This document shows positions 11,640 through 22,204 of a DNA stretch of 64,000 nt, in pieces. This DNA comes from Pristionchus mayeri (taxonomy: Eukaryota; Nematoda; Chromadorea; Rhabditida; Neodiplogasteridae), in the NCBI GenBank assembly GCA_036245805.1, contig BTRK01000003.1, positions 15,602,464-15,666,463 of the forward strand, given 5' to 3'. Each line of letters opens with the position of its first letter. Within the stretch, counting starts at the first letter, position 1. Both the position numbers and the translations under genes were made by a program. Below the pieces are notes generated by a model. The model worked only from the letters and a program-made list of their open reading frames with translations, did no database searches and was not told where the DNA came from.

Positions 11640-13355
11640 AGTGGTGAGAGAAGCTGTTAGATACGGGTACAGTACACGAAGAGCGCTACGATCGTCGCAA
11701 TTCGGAAATACTCAAATGAATCAGCTGGAAAAGCCCGATGGTTCTATCGCCTACTCCAAAAATGACTTAAGACTGTAGTGAAATCTTATTATGATGATTT
11801 ATTTGCAAGCAGACAAAGACCGTCTAGAGTGACGTGTAAATCAACTGAAACCTTCTTGCCTATTCTCAAAAGTGAAGTTGAATGCTCAATCAGGAAATTG
11901 AAGAATGGCAAGTCTCCTGGCCCAGATAAGATTACTGCAGAAATGTTGAAGAGTGGAATTGATATAATCTCCCAACCTCTTACTTCATTATTCAACGAAT
12001 GGATCGCCAAGGAGGAAGTGCCCGACAATCTCTCGAATTCACTCATTTCACTCATATTCAAGAAGGGGAATCAGTTAGATATCACAAACTACAGACCGAT
12101 AGCGTTGCTAAATCTGATCTACAAAGTTTTTACATCCACGATCGATACACGAATAGAGTGTACGTTAAATGCAAGCCAAACTCACGATCAAGCCGGATTC
12201 AGAAGGAATTATTCAACACTTGATCACTCCTTTACTATAAGCGAGATTATAAGCAAATCAATGGAATATGACTTTCCCTGTTTCATGGTCTTCATTGACT
12301 ATACCAAAGCGTTTGACAGCATCGAATTCGGTTCGGTTTGGGCAGCATTGTCAAAACAAGGAATACATTCTAAAATTGTGAACGTTATGAGAAATGTGTA
12401 CAACAAAAGTCAAGTATGTGTGAGATTGGGTAAGGAAAAAGTTCCTATTGACATAGCAAAAGGTGTCCGACAAGGAGACCCACTATCCCCTCATTTATTC
12501 AATGCAGTGCTGCAAGAATGTTTTAGTGAGCTGGCAGAATTACGGAATAAATATAGATGGAAAACGGCTGAACAATCTCAGATATGCGGATGACGTCGTA
12601 TTGGTTTCTCATTTTGCGCAAGAAGCTCAAACAATGATAGATGATCTATGCACAGCAAGCAGGAAAGTCGGTCTCGTTATAAACAAGAAGAAGACTGTTG
12701 TTATGTCAAATCGAAACCAGCCACGACTAATCGCTGACCACGAAGCTCTGAAATACGTCAATTCTTTCATCTACCTTGGAATACGCGTCTCTTTTGATCA
12801 ATGCCTAATGCAAGAAATTAATCGCAGAAATTAATCGCAGGATCGGAAGTGCATGGAGAGGGTTTAACCGGTTTCACGAGTTCCTCACGAACAGAAAGAT
12901 TGAAATGGGACTGAAGAGACGAGTGTACATGATGTGCGTTGTGCCAGCTCTGTTATATGGATCTGAACTATGCAGTCCGACGAAAAAGATACATACTCGG
13001 CTCATTGTAGCACAGCGTAGTATGATGCGGAAAATGTGCGGAGTAACAAGATTGGAACGCCGAACGAATGATTGGCTGTCTCTAAAAGTCCCTCTCCCAG
13101 ATATCCGAGCACAGGCAATGGAAAGGAAATGGTTTTGGGCCGCAAGACTGGCATATATAAATGACGAGATGGACAAAACGTGTGATGGACTGGACTCCGT
13201 ACGATCGAGCCAGGCCAATTGGCAGACCAAAAACAAGATGGAAGGACGAATTTGTGAAGCAACTTGGAGCTAATTGGGGGAGCGTTTGCACAAGAGAACC
13301 CGATAAATGGAAGAACTGTATCATCCACCAGGCCCAGACCTTGAACAATGGATAA
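11640..13355 (+). pseudogene. RTE-like non-LTR retrotransposon, reverse transcriptase fragment with frameshifts
   Basis: The reverse transcriptase core is clear: LKNGKSPGPDKITAEMLK, then NYRPIALLNLIYK, AGFRRNYSTLDH, FIDYTKAFDS, GVRQGDPLSPHLFN and LRYADDVVL. The catalytic aspartates are in the DYTKAFD and YADD motifs. The thumb and C-terminal region follow (VPALLYGSELC, then RARPIGRPKTRWKDEF). The frame is broken at least three times: near 12540-12560 before the YADD block, near 12820-12835 where a 12-bp segment (AATTAATCGCAG) is duplicated, and near 13170 before the C-terminus. The apurinic endonuclease domain is missing. The 3' end is an AT-rich repeat of the unit GATAAT, as in RTE elements. 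It sits inside the arms of a foldback element. Confidence 0.85.
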
Positions 13356-13384
13356 ATAATGATAATGATAATGATGATAAGCGC

Positions 13385-13625
13385 GATTGCCTACCGTACC
13401 CCATCCAAGATGTAGTACTCGATGTGGGAAATCTATTTGCATTATCAGAATTTCGGTATTCCTTCGCGCGCACGGGAGCGCAGGTCTATAACATCTACCG
13501 TAATGCATGTAGTTTTTCAATACAAGCGCACGTTTGATCCCGGATGCATTTTGAAATTTTACTAATGCTAATAGATTTCCCACATCTAGTACTACATCTT
13601 GGATGAGGTATGGTATGCAAGCGCG
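13385..13625. repeat. Palindromic MITE-like repeat next to the RTE 3' end
   Basis: CCATCCAAGATGTAGTACT near 13400 is mirrored by AGTACTACATCTTGGATG near 13590, with AAATCTATT against AATAGATTT further in. It lies between the RTE tail and the right arm of the foldback. Confidence 0.6.
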
Positions 13626-14107
13626 CTTATCATAAACTGACCTTATTTCGAGATTTAGTCACTTTTTCAACAATTTCTCAAAAACCGACCTTTTTATTTT
13701 GCTCATACTCCTGGCAAAGAATGTATCATGGCTGCTCTACATAACGCTGAAATAAAAATTGCTCATACCCACCCATCTGAACGAGCTACAATTTTTCATT
13801 CATAAATTATAGTCGAAATTTCGATTTTTCTGAAAGATTTCAAAACATATCGGCATGAAATTTAGTGAGTATGATCACTTGAATTTTGTGCATTTTTCGA
13901 CATGTCGTTGATTCGAAATGGTTGCGAAAAGGAAACTTTCGAAAAATTTTGAAGCAACTATTTTTCCTGGAAAGCGTTATCTGGATGACTCCATAAGTGA
14001 CATACGTGCTATACTCACCGAGTACTATCTGTACACGCATTATGGAGGAATTCCATTTTTCGAACTTTACCAAACATATGTCCAATGGCTCAGATAGTCT
14101 CTCTTAA

Positions 14108-14975
14108 GTGTTATTTCTTGCAACGCCATCTGTAAGTCAGGCTAGGGGGATCGAAGAAGCATCCTTAGAGGGTACCAAAGCCTCTGCTAACTAGAATAAT
14201 GATTTTTGCTCCATTCCCATGAAACCTGATTCTAGGTCGATTCTCTCGTGAACGGCGTGATATTCCGCGTATATTTAGAATAAAGTGTACTAAATCTCGG
14301 TACCACACCACGGACTACGCTTTCACGTCGCGCAATGCACAATGACACGTCGATTAGCTGATTAAAAAATAACTTCAAATCTTCCCGAAGCGTTTCAAGG
14401 GCAAAACACCCCCTCGATATGCGAGCACAAGGTTCTTCGAATCGTCTGATCAAGCTCTATATGATGGTGCAAGAAAATTAAGTGGCAGTTGTCAAGTTAT
14501 TGGTCGTTGAATGAGAAGCGTTTCAAAGATAAAAAAAATCGAAAAACGGTCTACGTAGGGTGATAGAGCATCAAACAATAGCTGGACCACTTGAAGAAAA
14601 GTTTTCCGTGTGATTTCATTGAGAGGTAGAAAGTGAGCTCCTAAGTTGAACTGCTCGGTCCGACTGGCGCAGCAACTTGGCGAAGAATGATCCCAGGCAC
14701 TATTCAGTGCAGGGGGGTCATAGTTGGGTCAAGTGGACCCTGAAAATGTATTTACCTCAATGTCGAATTTTCGCTCAATGCCAAGCTTTGCTCGATTCTT
14801 AGGTGAGGGGCGTGATATCTCAGCTTGGCCCGATCTGTGTGATTTTATCGACGTTTGGCCTGGAATACAAATTGCAAATATATTTTTAAATATTTTTTAT
14901 TACAAAAAAGTAATGGTCAGAATGTAATACAAGAAGATACAGTGAATTGGTAACGCAGTACTTTCACCTTTCCAG
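14108..14975. other. No gene; a lone foldback terminus
   Basis: The stretch near 14232-14256 (TCGATTCTCTCGTGAACGGC then GTGATATTCCGCG) matches the host sequence on both sides of the 22.2-25.06 kb element and shows the uninterrupted site. The remainder shows no exon of the duplicated gene and no other feature I can name. Confidence 0.5.
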
Positions 14976-15518
14976 GTGCTCCTCTCAACCTCAGCTTCTC
15001 TCTCGATCTTCGAGGACGAGCAGCAGTGTGCACATCGAGTAGAGCACAGCAGACTGAGGATCACTGCTGTCGGTGAGCAAATCGAGGGATTGAATTGGGG
15101 TTTCATTACTGTTTCAAATCTCGTCATATCCGACGGAAACGTTGAACTGTACCTTCCCCTTTCAATAACACTTCCCACCTTTGACGGGATTGGCACATGT
15201 TGTGTTTCACAGACATTGTTCGACCACTACCTATGGTGTTTCAGTGCTGTATTTAATCTCAACATATCTGTTTGAAACGTTCAGCTGTGGATTCACTTCC
15301 AATAACTATTTCGACTGTCATTCTTGATTTGAATGTGAAGGCATTTCTTAACCATTGACTATGGTGTTTCACAGGTAGTTCAAGTCTCGAAATATCACCC
15401 GGGAACGTTTCATTGTTCAGCTATATTTACTATAACTAATCTATCGATCTATCATGCAGGCCCTTTGACAAGCACCCGAAAATATTATTTGACAGCCGGC
15501 TATGGCGTTTGATAGTTA

Positions 15519-16952
15519 CAGTTGCGGACAAAAGTTTAGCACCAAATTTCAAATGATCATAACTTCTTTCAAAATTGAGATAACGACTTACGGTTTGGAG
15601 CATTCGAGAGAAATACCCCAGGACATTATCGGCATGTAGATTATGTGCTGAAACCTAAATATCGCGGGTTACACAATTTATTTTCCCGGAGATCTTTCGA
15701 TTAGATTTTTTTAAACCTCAGCCGAACTGCGCTATGAAGCCAAATTCATTTTGAAGAGAGTACCTCCCCCGATGATGTGAATCCACTATCCAGCGTGTTT
15801 GGTGCTTCTCGATGATAGTCGGTATATCGATTTTCCGAGACGTCACAAATTTGGTTTTTTGGCTATATCTTCGGAACAAATTGAGCTAAAGGGTGAAAAT
15901 TTCACAGGTGTCATTCGGTCGTGATGGAGCAACAAAATGTCAAGTTTCATAGCGAACGGACTGAAGATTGCAAAAATCGAAAAATTTTGTTCACCAATAT
16001 TCAACCACATGAGAGCACCCAATCGGGTTCGGCGAAAAATCTAATTTCTTGTCACTTTATGCAGAAACTTTTAGAGAACTACTGTGCGAAATTGCGAAAT
16101 CAGGCGTTTCTTTATACCCATGTTGCATGCGAATACTCGGGGAGGGTCAGTGGGGAAGGAACGCGTTCATGAGGTTTGAGGAAAAATAGAGCATTGTCAG
16201 ATTTGCACTAAACCAGCACGGTAGCATATTTAGACCAAGTTATGAACATTTATAGTTGAATTGGGATCATTTGACTTGAAATGATCATGTTCGGATAATG
16301 AGATTGTTGAGTCCGACCACTTCTGATCAGCCGCTCCACTCTGACCCTCGCCGAGTATTCACATGCAAAATGGGTATAAAGAATCGCCTAATCTCGCAAT
16401 TTCGCAAAGTAGTTCTCTAATAGTTTCTGCATAAAGTGACAAGAAATCAGATTTTTAGCATAACCAGATTTGATGGTTTCATATGGCTGAAAATTGGTGA
16501 ACAAAATTTTTCGATTTTTGCTATTTTCAGTCCGTTCGCTATGAAACTTGGCAAGTTGTTGCCCCATCGCGACATAATGATACCTGCGAAATTTTGACCC
16601 TTTAATTCAATTTGTTCCGAAGATATAGCCAAAAAAACTAAATTTGTGAGGTCTCGGAAAATCGATATACCGACTCTCATCGAGAAGCACCAAACACGCT
16701 GGATAGTGGATTCACATCATCGGCGGAGGCACTCTCCCCAAAATGAATTTGGCTTCATAGCGCAGTTCGGCTGAGGTTTAAAAAAATCAAATCGAAAGAT
16801 CTCCGGGAAAATAAATCTTGTAACCCGCGATATTTAGGTTTCAGCACATCATCCATATGCCTCTCGAATGCTCCAAACCGTAAATCGTTATCTCAATTTT
16901 GAAAGAAGTTATGATCATTTGAAATTTGGTGCTAAACTTTTGTCCGCAACTG
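15519..16952. mobile_element. Tc1/mariner-like foldback (almost full-length palindrome) in copy C
   Basis: The left end CAGTTGCGGACAAAAGTTTA is repeated in inverse at the right end, and TA flanks both sides (15517-15518 and 16953-16954). The arms are about 700 bp and pair almost to the centre near 16235, for example TCCGTTCGCTATGAAACTTG against its inverse near 15940-15960. Copy D has the same intron uninterrupted, with a single TA at 28034-28035 before TTTCAAG. The ends resemble Tc1/mariner termini. No transposase reading frame is visible, so it was presumably moved in trans. Confidence 0.85.
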
Positions 16953-17837
16953 TATTTCAAGTCACGAAAAATCTGTCAGAAACGTTTCGACTTTCTCCGC
17001 TCTCTTACAATCATTATAATCGATCTCCCTTGCAGGCACGTGTCGTCCTCCCTTCACTCTCGTGGCAGCCATTGAGAAGAGGACCGAGTCACTCATTTAT
17101 AAGTACGATTTTTTGAATTTTTTCTCATATCTTGAACGCTGAACGTGTAGCTGATGGTAGTCGTAAGTTGTAGTAATGATGAAACCCGCAAATGTCGGGT
17201 TAGGAATTTTCTTAAATTGTTGTGTCGAACTAAATTACGTAATCATTGTGCAAATTCTTCTGTGAATCTAAAATTGGTGAGACCCATATTTCACTTATAC
17301 GATCTTTGATTTCTCTACAGGCCGGTAGTCGAGGTGTTGGTGAATTGGATGATCCTTTAATCCCGTCCGTTCTTTCAGATGCCTAACTACCCTGTGTAAT
17401 TCGACGTCAGTGAGACATAAGGAATTGAAGAGGAGAGGAACCATTCACTTCCTACCTGAGATACCCAGCACTCAGGTCATTATTTCCATGGGCAAGAACT
17501 GCTGTTGTGCTGTTAAAGAATGGAAAACATCACTAGATTGGGTTATACACTTGTTGGCAAACCCAATTTTTTATGTTGGGCAAATCCTTTTCGAGCTAAT
17601 TGCAATCCGCATAAACTTTATTTGATAGCGTAATGATGAATCTCGAAAACGCACATCCCTCTGGTCTTGGAAAATGCGACAGTACATGCAACAATTCTAG
17701 ATTAAGATATTGTAGACGATGCTCCTTAATTAAATATGTAATTAAAGAAGGTGTAACGCGAATAAGAGATGAGAAGGTAATGCATTCTGATGGGCGTGTT
17801 AGGTAGATATAATGTTTCCCCTAAGCCCGAATCAATC

Positions 17838-17912
17838 GTGATTATAGCGCAGTGGGTAACTCCTGCGCGCCAAGCGTGAGTTACGTGGTTTCGAATCCCG
17901 CTAGGTGTGATT
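17838..17912 (+). tRNA. tRNA-like sequence (degenerate tRNA or tRNA-derived SINE)
   Basis: An A-box-like stretch (TAGCGCAGTGGGTAAC, about 17844-17860) is followed at the right distance by a B-box-like stretch (GGTTTCGAATCCC, about 17887-17899). A D-arm stem CGCA/TGCG can be drawn. I cannot draw a convincing anticodon or acceptor stem, so this is more likely a tRNA-derived repeat or tRNA pseudogene than a working tRNA. Confidence 0.3.
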
Positions 17913-20900
17913 CGTTGTTGCAGTTTTTCTCATTTATTTCAAATACGCGCACTTCGCCTGCGCTGAGGCCCGATCTTCTAATTCTCATATATCGTGATAG
18001 AGTCATCTGGGTCACTTCGGATAAAGTGATTTCTCACCGGATTTCTGTCCTCTACGACAACCACTATTCCACAAGTACAATCTATTTTTCGTGTTACTCC
18101 TTCTTTAACTGATAAATATAGCCGATAAATTGATCCAATGCAGCAACACTGCCACGACTACTGTTCGATCGTTTCCTTCTCCAGGATGTTCAGTCGGTGA
18201 TTCCCGCTCTCGATAACGCCTTTTTCACCGCCAGCGGTCCGTTTTTCTAATTATTTATTACTACCTCTCGCAGGAACTAACCGCAAAAAAGTTCGATAGG
18301 AAACAGGTAGACAAATTTTTTCTTCAATTTACTCAGCGCATTTAAGTTATGCTCATTCTCTTAATTCTCTCTCAACCCGTCTCTACGATGGGAGATGACT
18401 AGACACGTAAAAATAAGAAATCTAAACAAAGGAGCTTGCCTATCGACCTCAACGAACTATTTTAGTTATGTTTTTAAGCTCGATCATTTCAGGAGGTCTG
18501 AAGATCCGCTACCTCGATCCATCTGGGAATGGATTGATGAAGAGGATGGGAGAGGCGTACAAGAAGGAACAAACACTCATGGCCACTGCGGAGTACGATG
18601 TCTGCTCAAGTGAGTGAGGGGTGGGGAGAGGAGTTGTGTGATCTAGAGGAGACGGATTAGATAGGAGAACAGTGGAATATTTTCTCTCGCTTCCATGAAG
18701 TTGAGCTGCAAAAAGGTGTGATATACAGTCGATATTTTTCATGAGGGTATTTCCGAATGATCGAGGTTGCATTTTTTTGCATAGTTGAGCCAGCTTTGAA
18801 GCCCGAATCATGGGGATATGTAACTAACAAATGGTGCTCTTTTCAGGTGAGCGCAACACGATTGCTGGCGGTCGTACGATGAGTGGGAAGGAGACATTGG
18901 GAGGAATGAACTGGAGTGAGGGAGGAGGAGTCGATGCACTACTGGTGCAGGTGAGAGGGAGAGGGAGGGATTAGATGGGATTGGTAATGAATGGAAGTTA
19001 GTAATGCACATTCGCAAATTGATGGTGAAAAAAGAAAGAAACGTAGAAAGGCACTTTATTTAGCGTGTTATATCTTGCGAGAGTGATATATCTAATTCTC
19101 GTTAATTTTGGAGGATAGAAAATTATGTAAATATTTGAATTATTTGTATTTTTATTACCGCACACCGGTGAGGGATCATCGTTGTAAGTGGAATGAATGC
19201 GCATACGACAAAATGGAGCGCCGCGCCGTCTAGGTTAATCGAGGCTGCTTATCTTCTTTACCGATCGGCGTTCTGTAATTGACAACCGACCGCTTAGGGA
19301 ACTAAAATATTTTTAAAACATAAGTTATTTTCATGGTAAGTTAAAAAAGAGTAAAATATATTAATGACAATTCTGATATCTGTAGTTGGGTTGCTGCTAC
19401 GATGAGCGGTCCTCTTCTGGTCTCTTCAGCGAGAACGAGAAGGCACTCACTGCGGCACTCGAGGCGAGGACAAGGGGATTCAGCGTGCCCAAGGTGAGAA
19501 TCTTTCTCTTTCTAGTGTTCATCGTTTCTCAGTTGACCAAAACAAAAAAATGAGGGAGATGAGAAGGGGAGGTAGAGATATTTATGAAATTTTAGGAAAA
19601 TTCAACAATTGTCATGGCCGAAATTTTGAGAGGATGCTAGGGAACTTAGTGATTCAACATCTGGCTATTTCAATTAGCGGTGGACAATACTTGATCATAC
19701 CGAACCAACCATGAAAAGATATCACCATTTAATTGGAAAGTGCGAAGAAGTAGCGGAGATTCGATCTGGTCGTTCTTCTCCCTCCTTTTGTTTCTCTTGT
19801 CTCTTATATGTAATACCGTCACTCCGTTCTTCCCTCCAGGACGCAGCTATGGTTCGTTCCAAGTCTGCGGGACAGGAATGGAAGGAGAGAGGAGGAGCAG
19901 TATTCGTGCCCCTTCTTAATGGAGAATACCAACTGGAGATCGTATGGAAGAATGGAGAGAAGAAGGAGGTTACGGTCAAGATACGGTAGGGAGTGGGAAT
20001 ACGGTGGTTGAGGAAGTCCGGTATCATTAGAGATACAGAAGTAAACAATACGCGCGTCAATATAATTTTTTTTGTTCCTCTCAAGATTGAAATAAATTGA
20101 GATACTCATAATTCGAATGGCATTGTTTTGTGCTGTAATGAATTTCGCGACAACTGTCATATGCGTAAAGTAAAAACGAGGTACGTGTATATATCATGAA
20201 TGGATTGAAATGATTCAATTTTAGCTAATTTCTGGAGCATATCTTTTTCTGTAACTTTTGAGATTTGTGCGACTGGTAAGCTCTGGTTTCTCCAATCGGA
20301 TAATTCCTTGACACTTTGAAATTTACTGATCACTCGAATCGATTGTATCCTATAGAAAATTATCAATATTTGGCATTACTCTACGTCGGGAATAGTCATT
20401 TATAGTATCGGAGGAAGGGATAATGGAAGAACGTGTGCAATCGAGAGCATCCTTCTTCATTTCGTTCATTCTTCTGATTTCAGATCTCTGACTCGTTCCC
20501 ACTGGTTTAATCCATTCCCTCTTCATCTTCCTCTCACTCTCTCCTTCTCGCTGCTCTACTCGCCACATTCATCATCGGAATCGGAGTGAGTTTTAAAATT
20601 GGTAATTAATCTCTAATTATTTAATTCGAGATATTAACAAGTTCTTGTAGAGTTTAGAAACAGGTCGACATGTGTAATTTTAGTCTAGAAAGAGGAGCAG
20701 GTGAAATGGGGATGCAGAATCTCTACTAATTTCTGTCAAAACCGCAACATTTACTCATCATCATATGGCTCATTGGAAAAAAGAATCAATCAAGCTGGTC
20801 AGATCGAAGAGTCTGTATGACGCATACGAAGAAAACGGAAAATACAAAACTACTTTAACGAGCATGCGTTGGGAAATTGTCAAGTGCATGTTGGATTATG

Positions 20901-21163
20901 GTTTGAGATGAGGGAGTAGGTGGAGTCAGGATACGAAAGTTCCATATGGACACGGTGAATTGGAATGTAGCAACAGTCGCGAGTGTTTTTGGAAAAAATG
21001 AAAAGTATTAAATCAAATCTTCTAGATTTTCGCCCTCCGTCGTCTGGGATACTCTCTCTACCGTCGTCCATTCTTATAATCAACGGTCGGATTCGAGCGA
21101 ATTCCCCTCTACATGAGTGAGGATGAGGACGACGATGACGTCATCAACATTAGGGCATTGTGA

Positions 21164-21502
21164 TCTTTGATCTCTCGCTCTCTTCGATTCCCATACTCTC
21201 TCGCTCTGCCTATCAGACGAGTGAGTCCATTTCCATGTACCCTGTTGACATGTTCTCTATTTGCATTCTAACTCACACATTGGCTGTAAGGCCATTGCAG
21301 CTTGCCTTTATCTTGTATTGTTTGTATGATTCGTTTGACATTTTGTATTACGTTTTAGACTGTTGAAACACGAAACTAACTGTTGCCATTCTAGGACAGG
21401 TAATAGGGATTTCAATCACATATTTATGTTACCATTCTCGGGATTCGTATTAGGTCGTAGAGGGTATTCTATTGTGATATGTTGTGTGATAGCAATAAAT
21501 GA
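21164..21502 (+). other. Conserved 3' flank of copy C with AATAAA
   Basis: Near-identical to the flanks of copies A and B. AATAAA is at 21494-21499. Confidence 0.55.
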
Positions 21503-21798
21503 TTATTTGTGAATATTACTGAACACATTTCGAAGGGAGTTCTCCTCGCGAAGGGTAATACCTGAAATGCAAATGCTGGAAGAAATGCAATGCGAGCAGA
21601 AGTTGGTAGAAGATAGGAAAATTTTGAAAATTTTTGACCTTGTGGTTTCATGTTGCGGTAATATAATATAATCTCTTGAATTCTCTTGAATTCAATTCGA
21701 ATCAGGCATGGAAGAAAACAAAAATTCGTTTAAGCAGTCCTCACGAGTGGAGTTCTTGAGGTTAAAATGGTGAATTGGACGGTTCGCAGAGAGTAATC

Positions 21799-21874
21799 GT
21801 CTGACTCTCCTATTTGCATGCTCTCTCGCTTTCTCTAACCTGCGAGAGAGTGTGCAGAATGAGGAGAGTCAGAC
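21799..21874. repeat. Downstream hairpin, copy C
   Basis: The same GTCTGACTCTCC to GGAGAGTCAGAC hairpin as after copy B, with the inner GCTCTCTC/GAGAGAGT stem preserved. Confidence 0.6.
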
Positions 21875-22204
21875 TAGGGACCAGGATTAATTTCTCTCCT
21901 TTCCTGCCAGAACTGGTAAAGATAGCGGACAATTAAAGTTGCACAACAACCGTTAATTCATTTGAAAAACAAAAACAAGAGAGCAGGCGTGATCAGGAAG
22001 GCGCGCAAATTCAAATATTTTCAAGGATTTTGGGTAACTTTAAGTGTTATTTCTTGCAAAGCCATCTCTAAGTCAGGCTAGGTGATCGAAGAATCATTCT
22101 TACAATTAGAGGGTACCAAAACCACTGCTAACTAGAATCATGATTTTTGCTCCATTCCCATGAAAGCTCATTCTAGCTCGATTCTCTCGTGAACGGCGTG
22201 ATAT

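Larger units (their letters stand above)
11103..14103. mobile_element. Foldback element flanked by TTAA, carrying a dead RTE retrotransposon
   Basis: Arms of about 480 bp (11103-11593 and 13624-14103) are inverted copies. The left terminus GAGAGTCTATCTGAG pairs with the right terminus CTCAGATAGTCTCTC. TTAA stands on both sides (11099-11102 and 14104-14107). The matching place downstream of copy C (GGTAACTTTAAGTGTTATTT, TTAA at 22040-22043) has one TTAA and no element, so the target duplication is TTAA. That is typical of piggyBac-type elements, but no such transposase is seen. Between the arms lies a degraded reverse transcriptase and a smaller palindrome. Confidence 0.8.
14976..21163 (+). 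pseudogene. Duplicated membrane-protein gene, copy C: ten exons, several lesions
   Basis: Exons are 14976-15072, 17036-17102, 17379-17475, 18185-18236, 18493-18609, 18847-18950, 19386-19493, 19840-19980, 20484-20585 and 21026-21163. They match copy D exons 5-14 in order and phase. The encoded string runs from STSASLSIFEDEQQCAHRVE through RPPFTLVAAIEKR, FLPEIPSTQDVQSVIPALDN, GGLKIRYLDPSG and KSAGQEWKERGG to the membrane anchor. Four lesions are visible. The 5' splice site after the KKEVTVK exon reads AT instead of GT (19981). The membrane-anchor exon has TAA where the others have GAA (20508-20510). The tail exon has TAA for a serine-glutamate position (21077-21079). The donor at 18237 is GTCCGT. 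A 1.4-kb foldback sits in the first intron. The first four exons of copy D have no counterpart. Confidence 0.75.
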
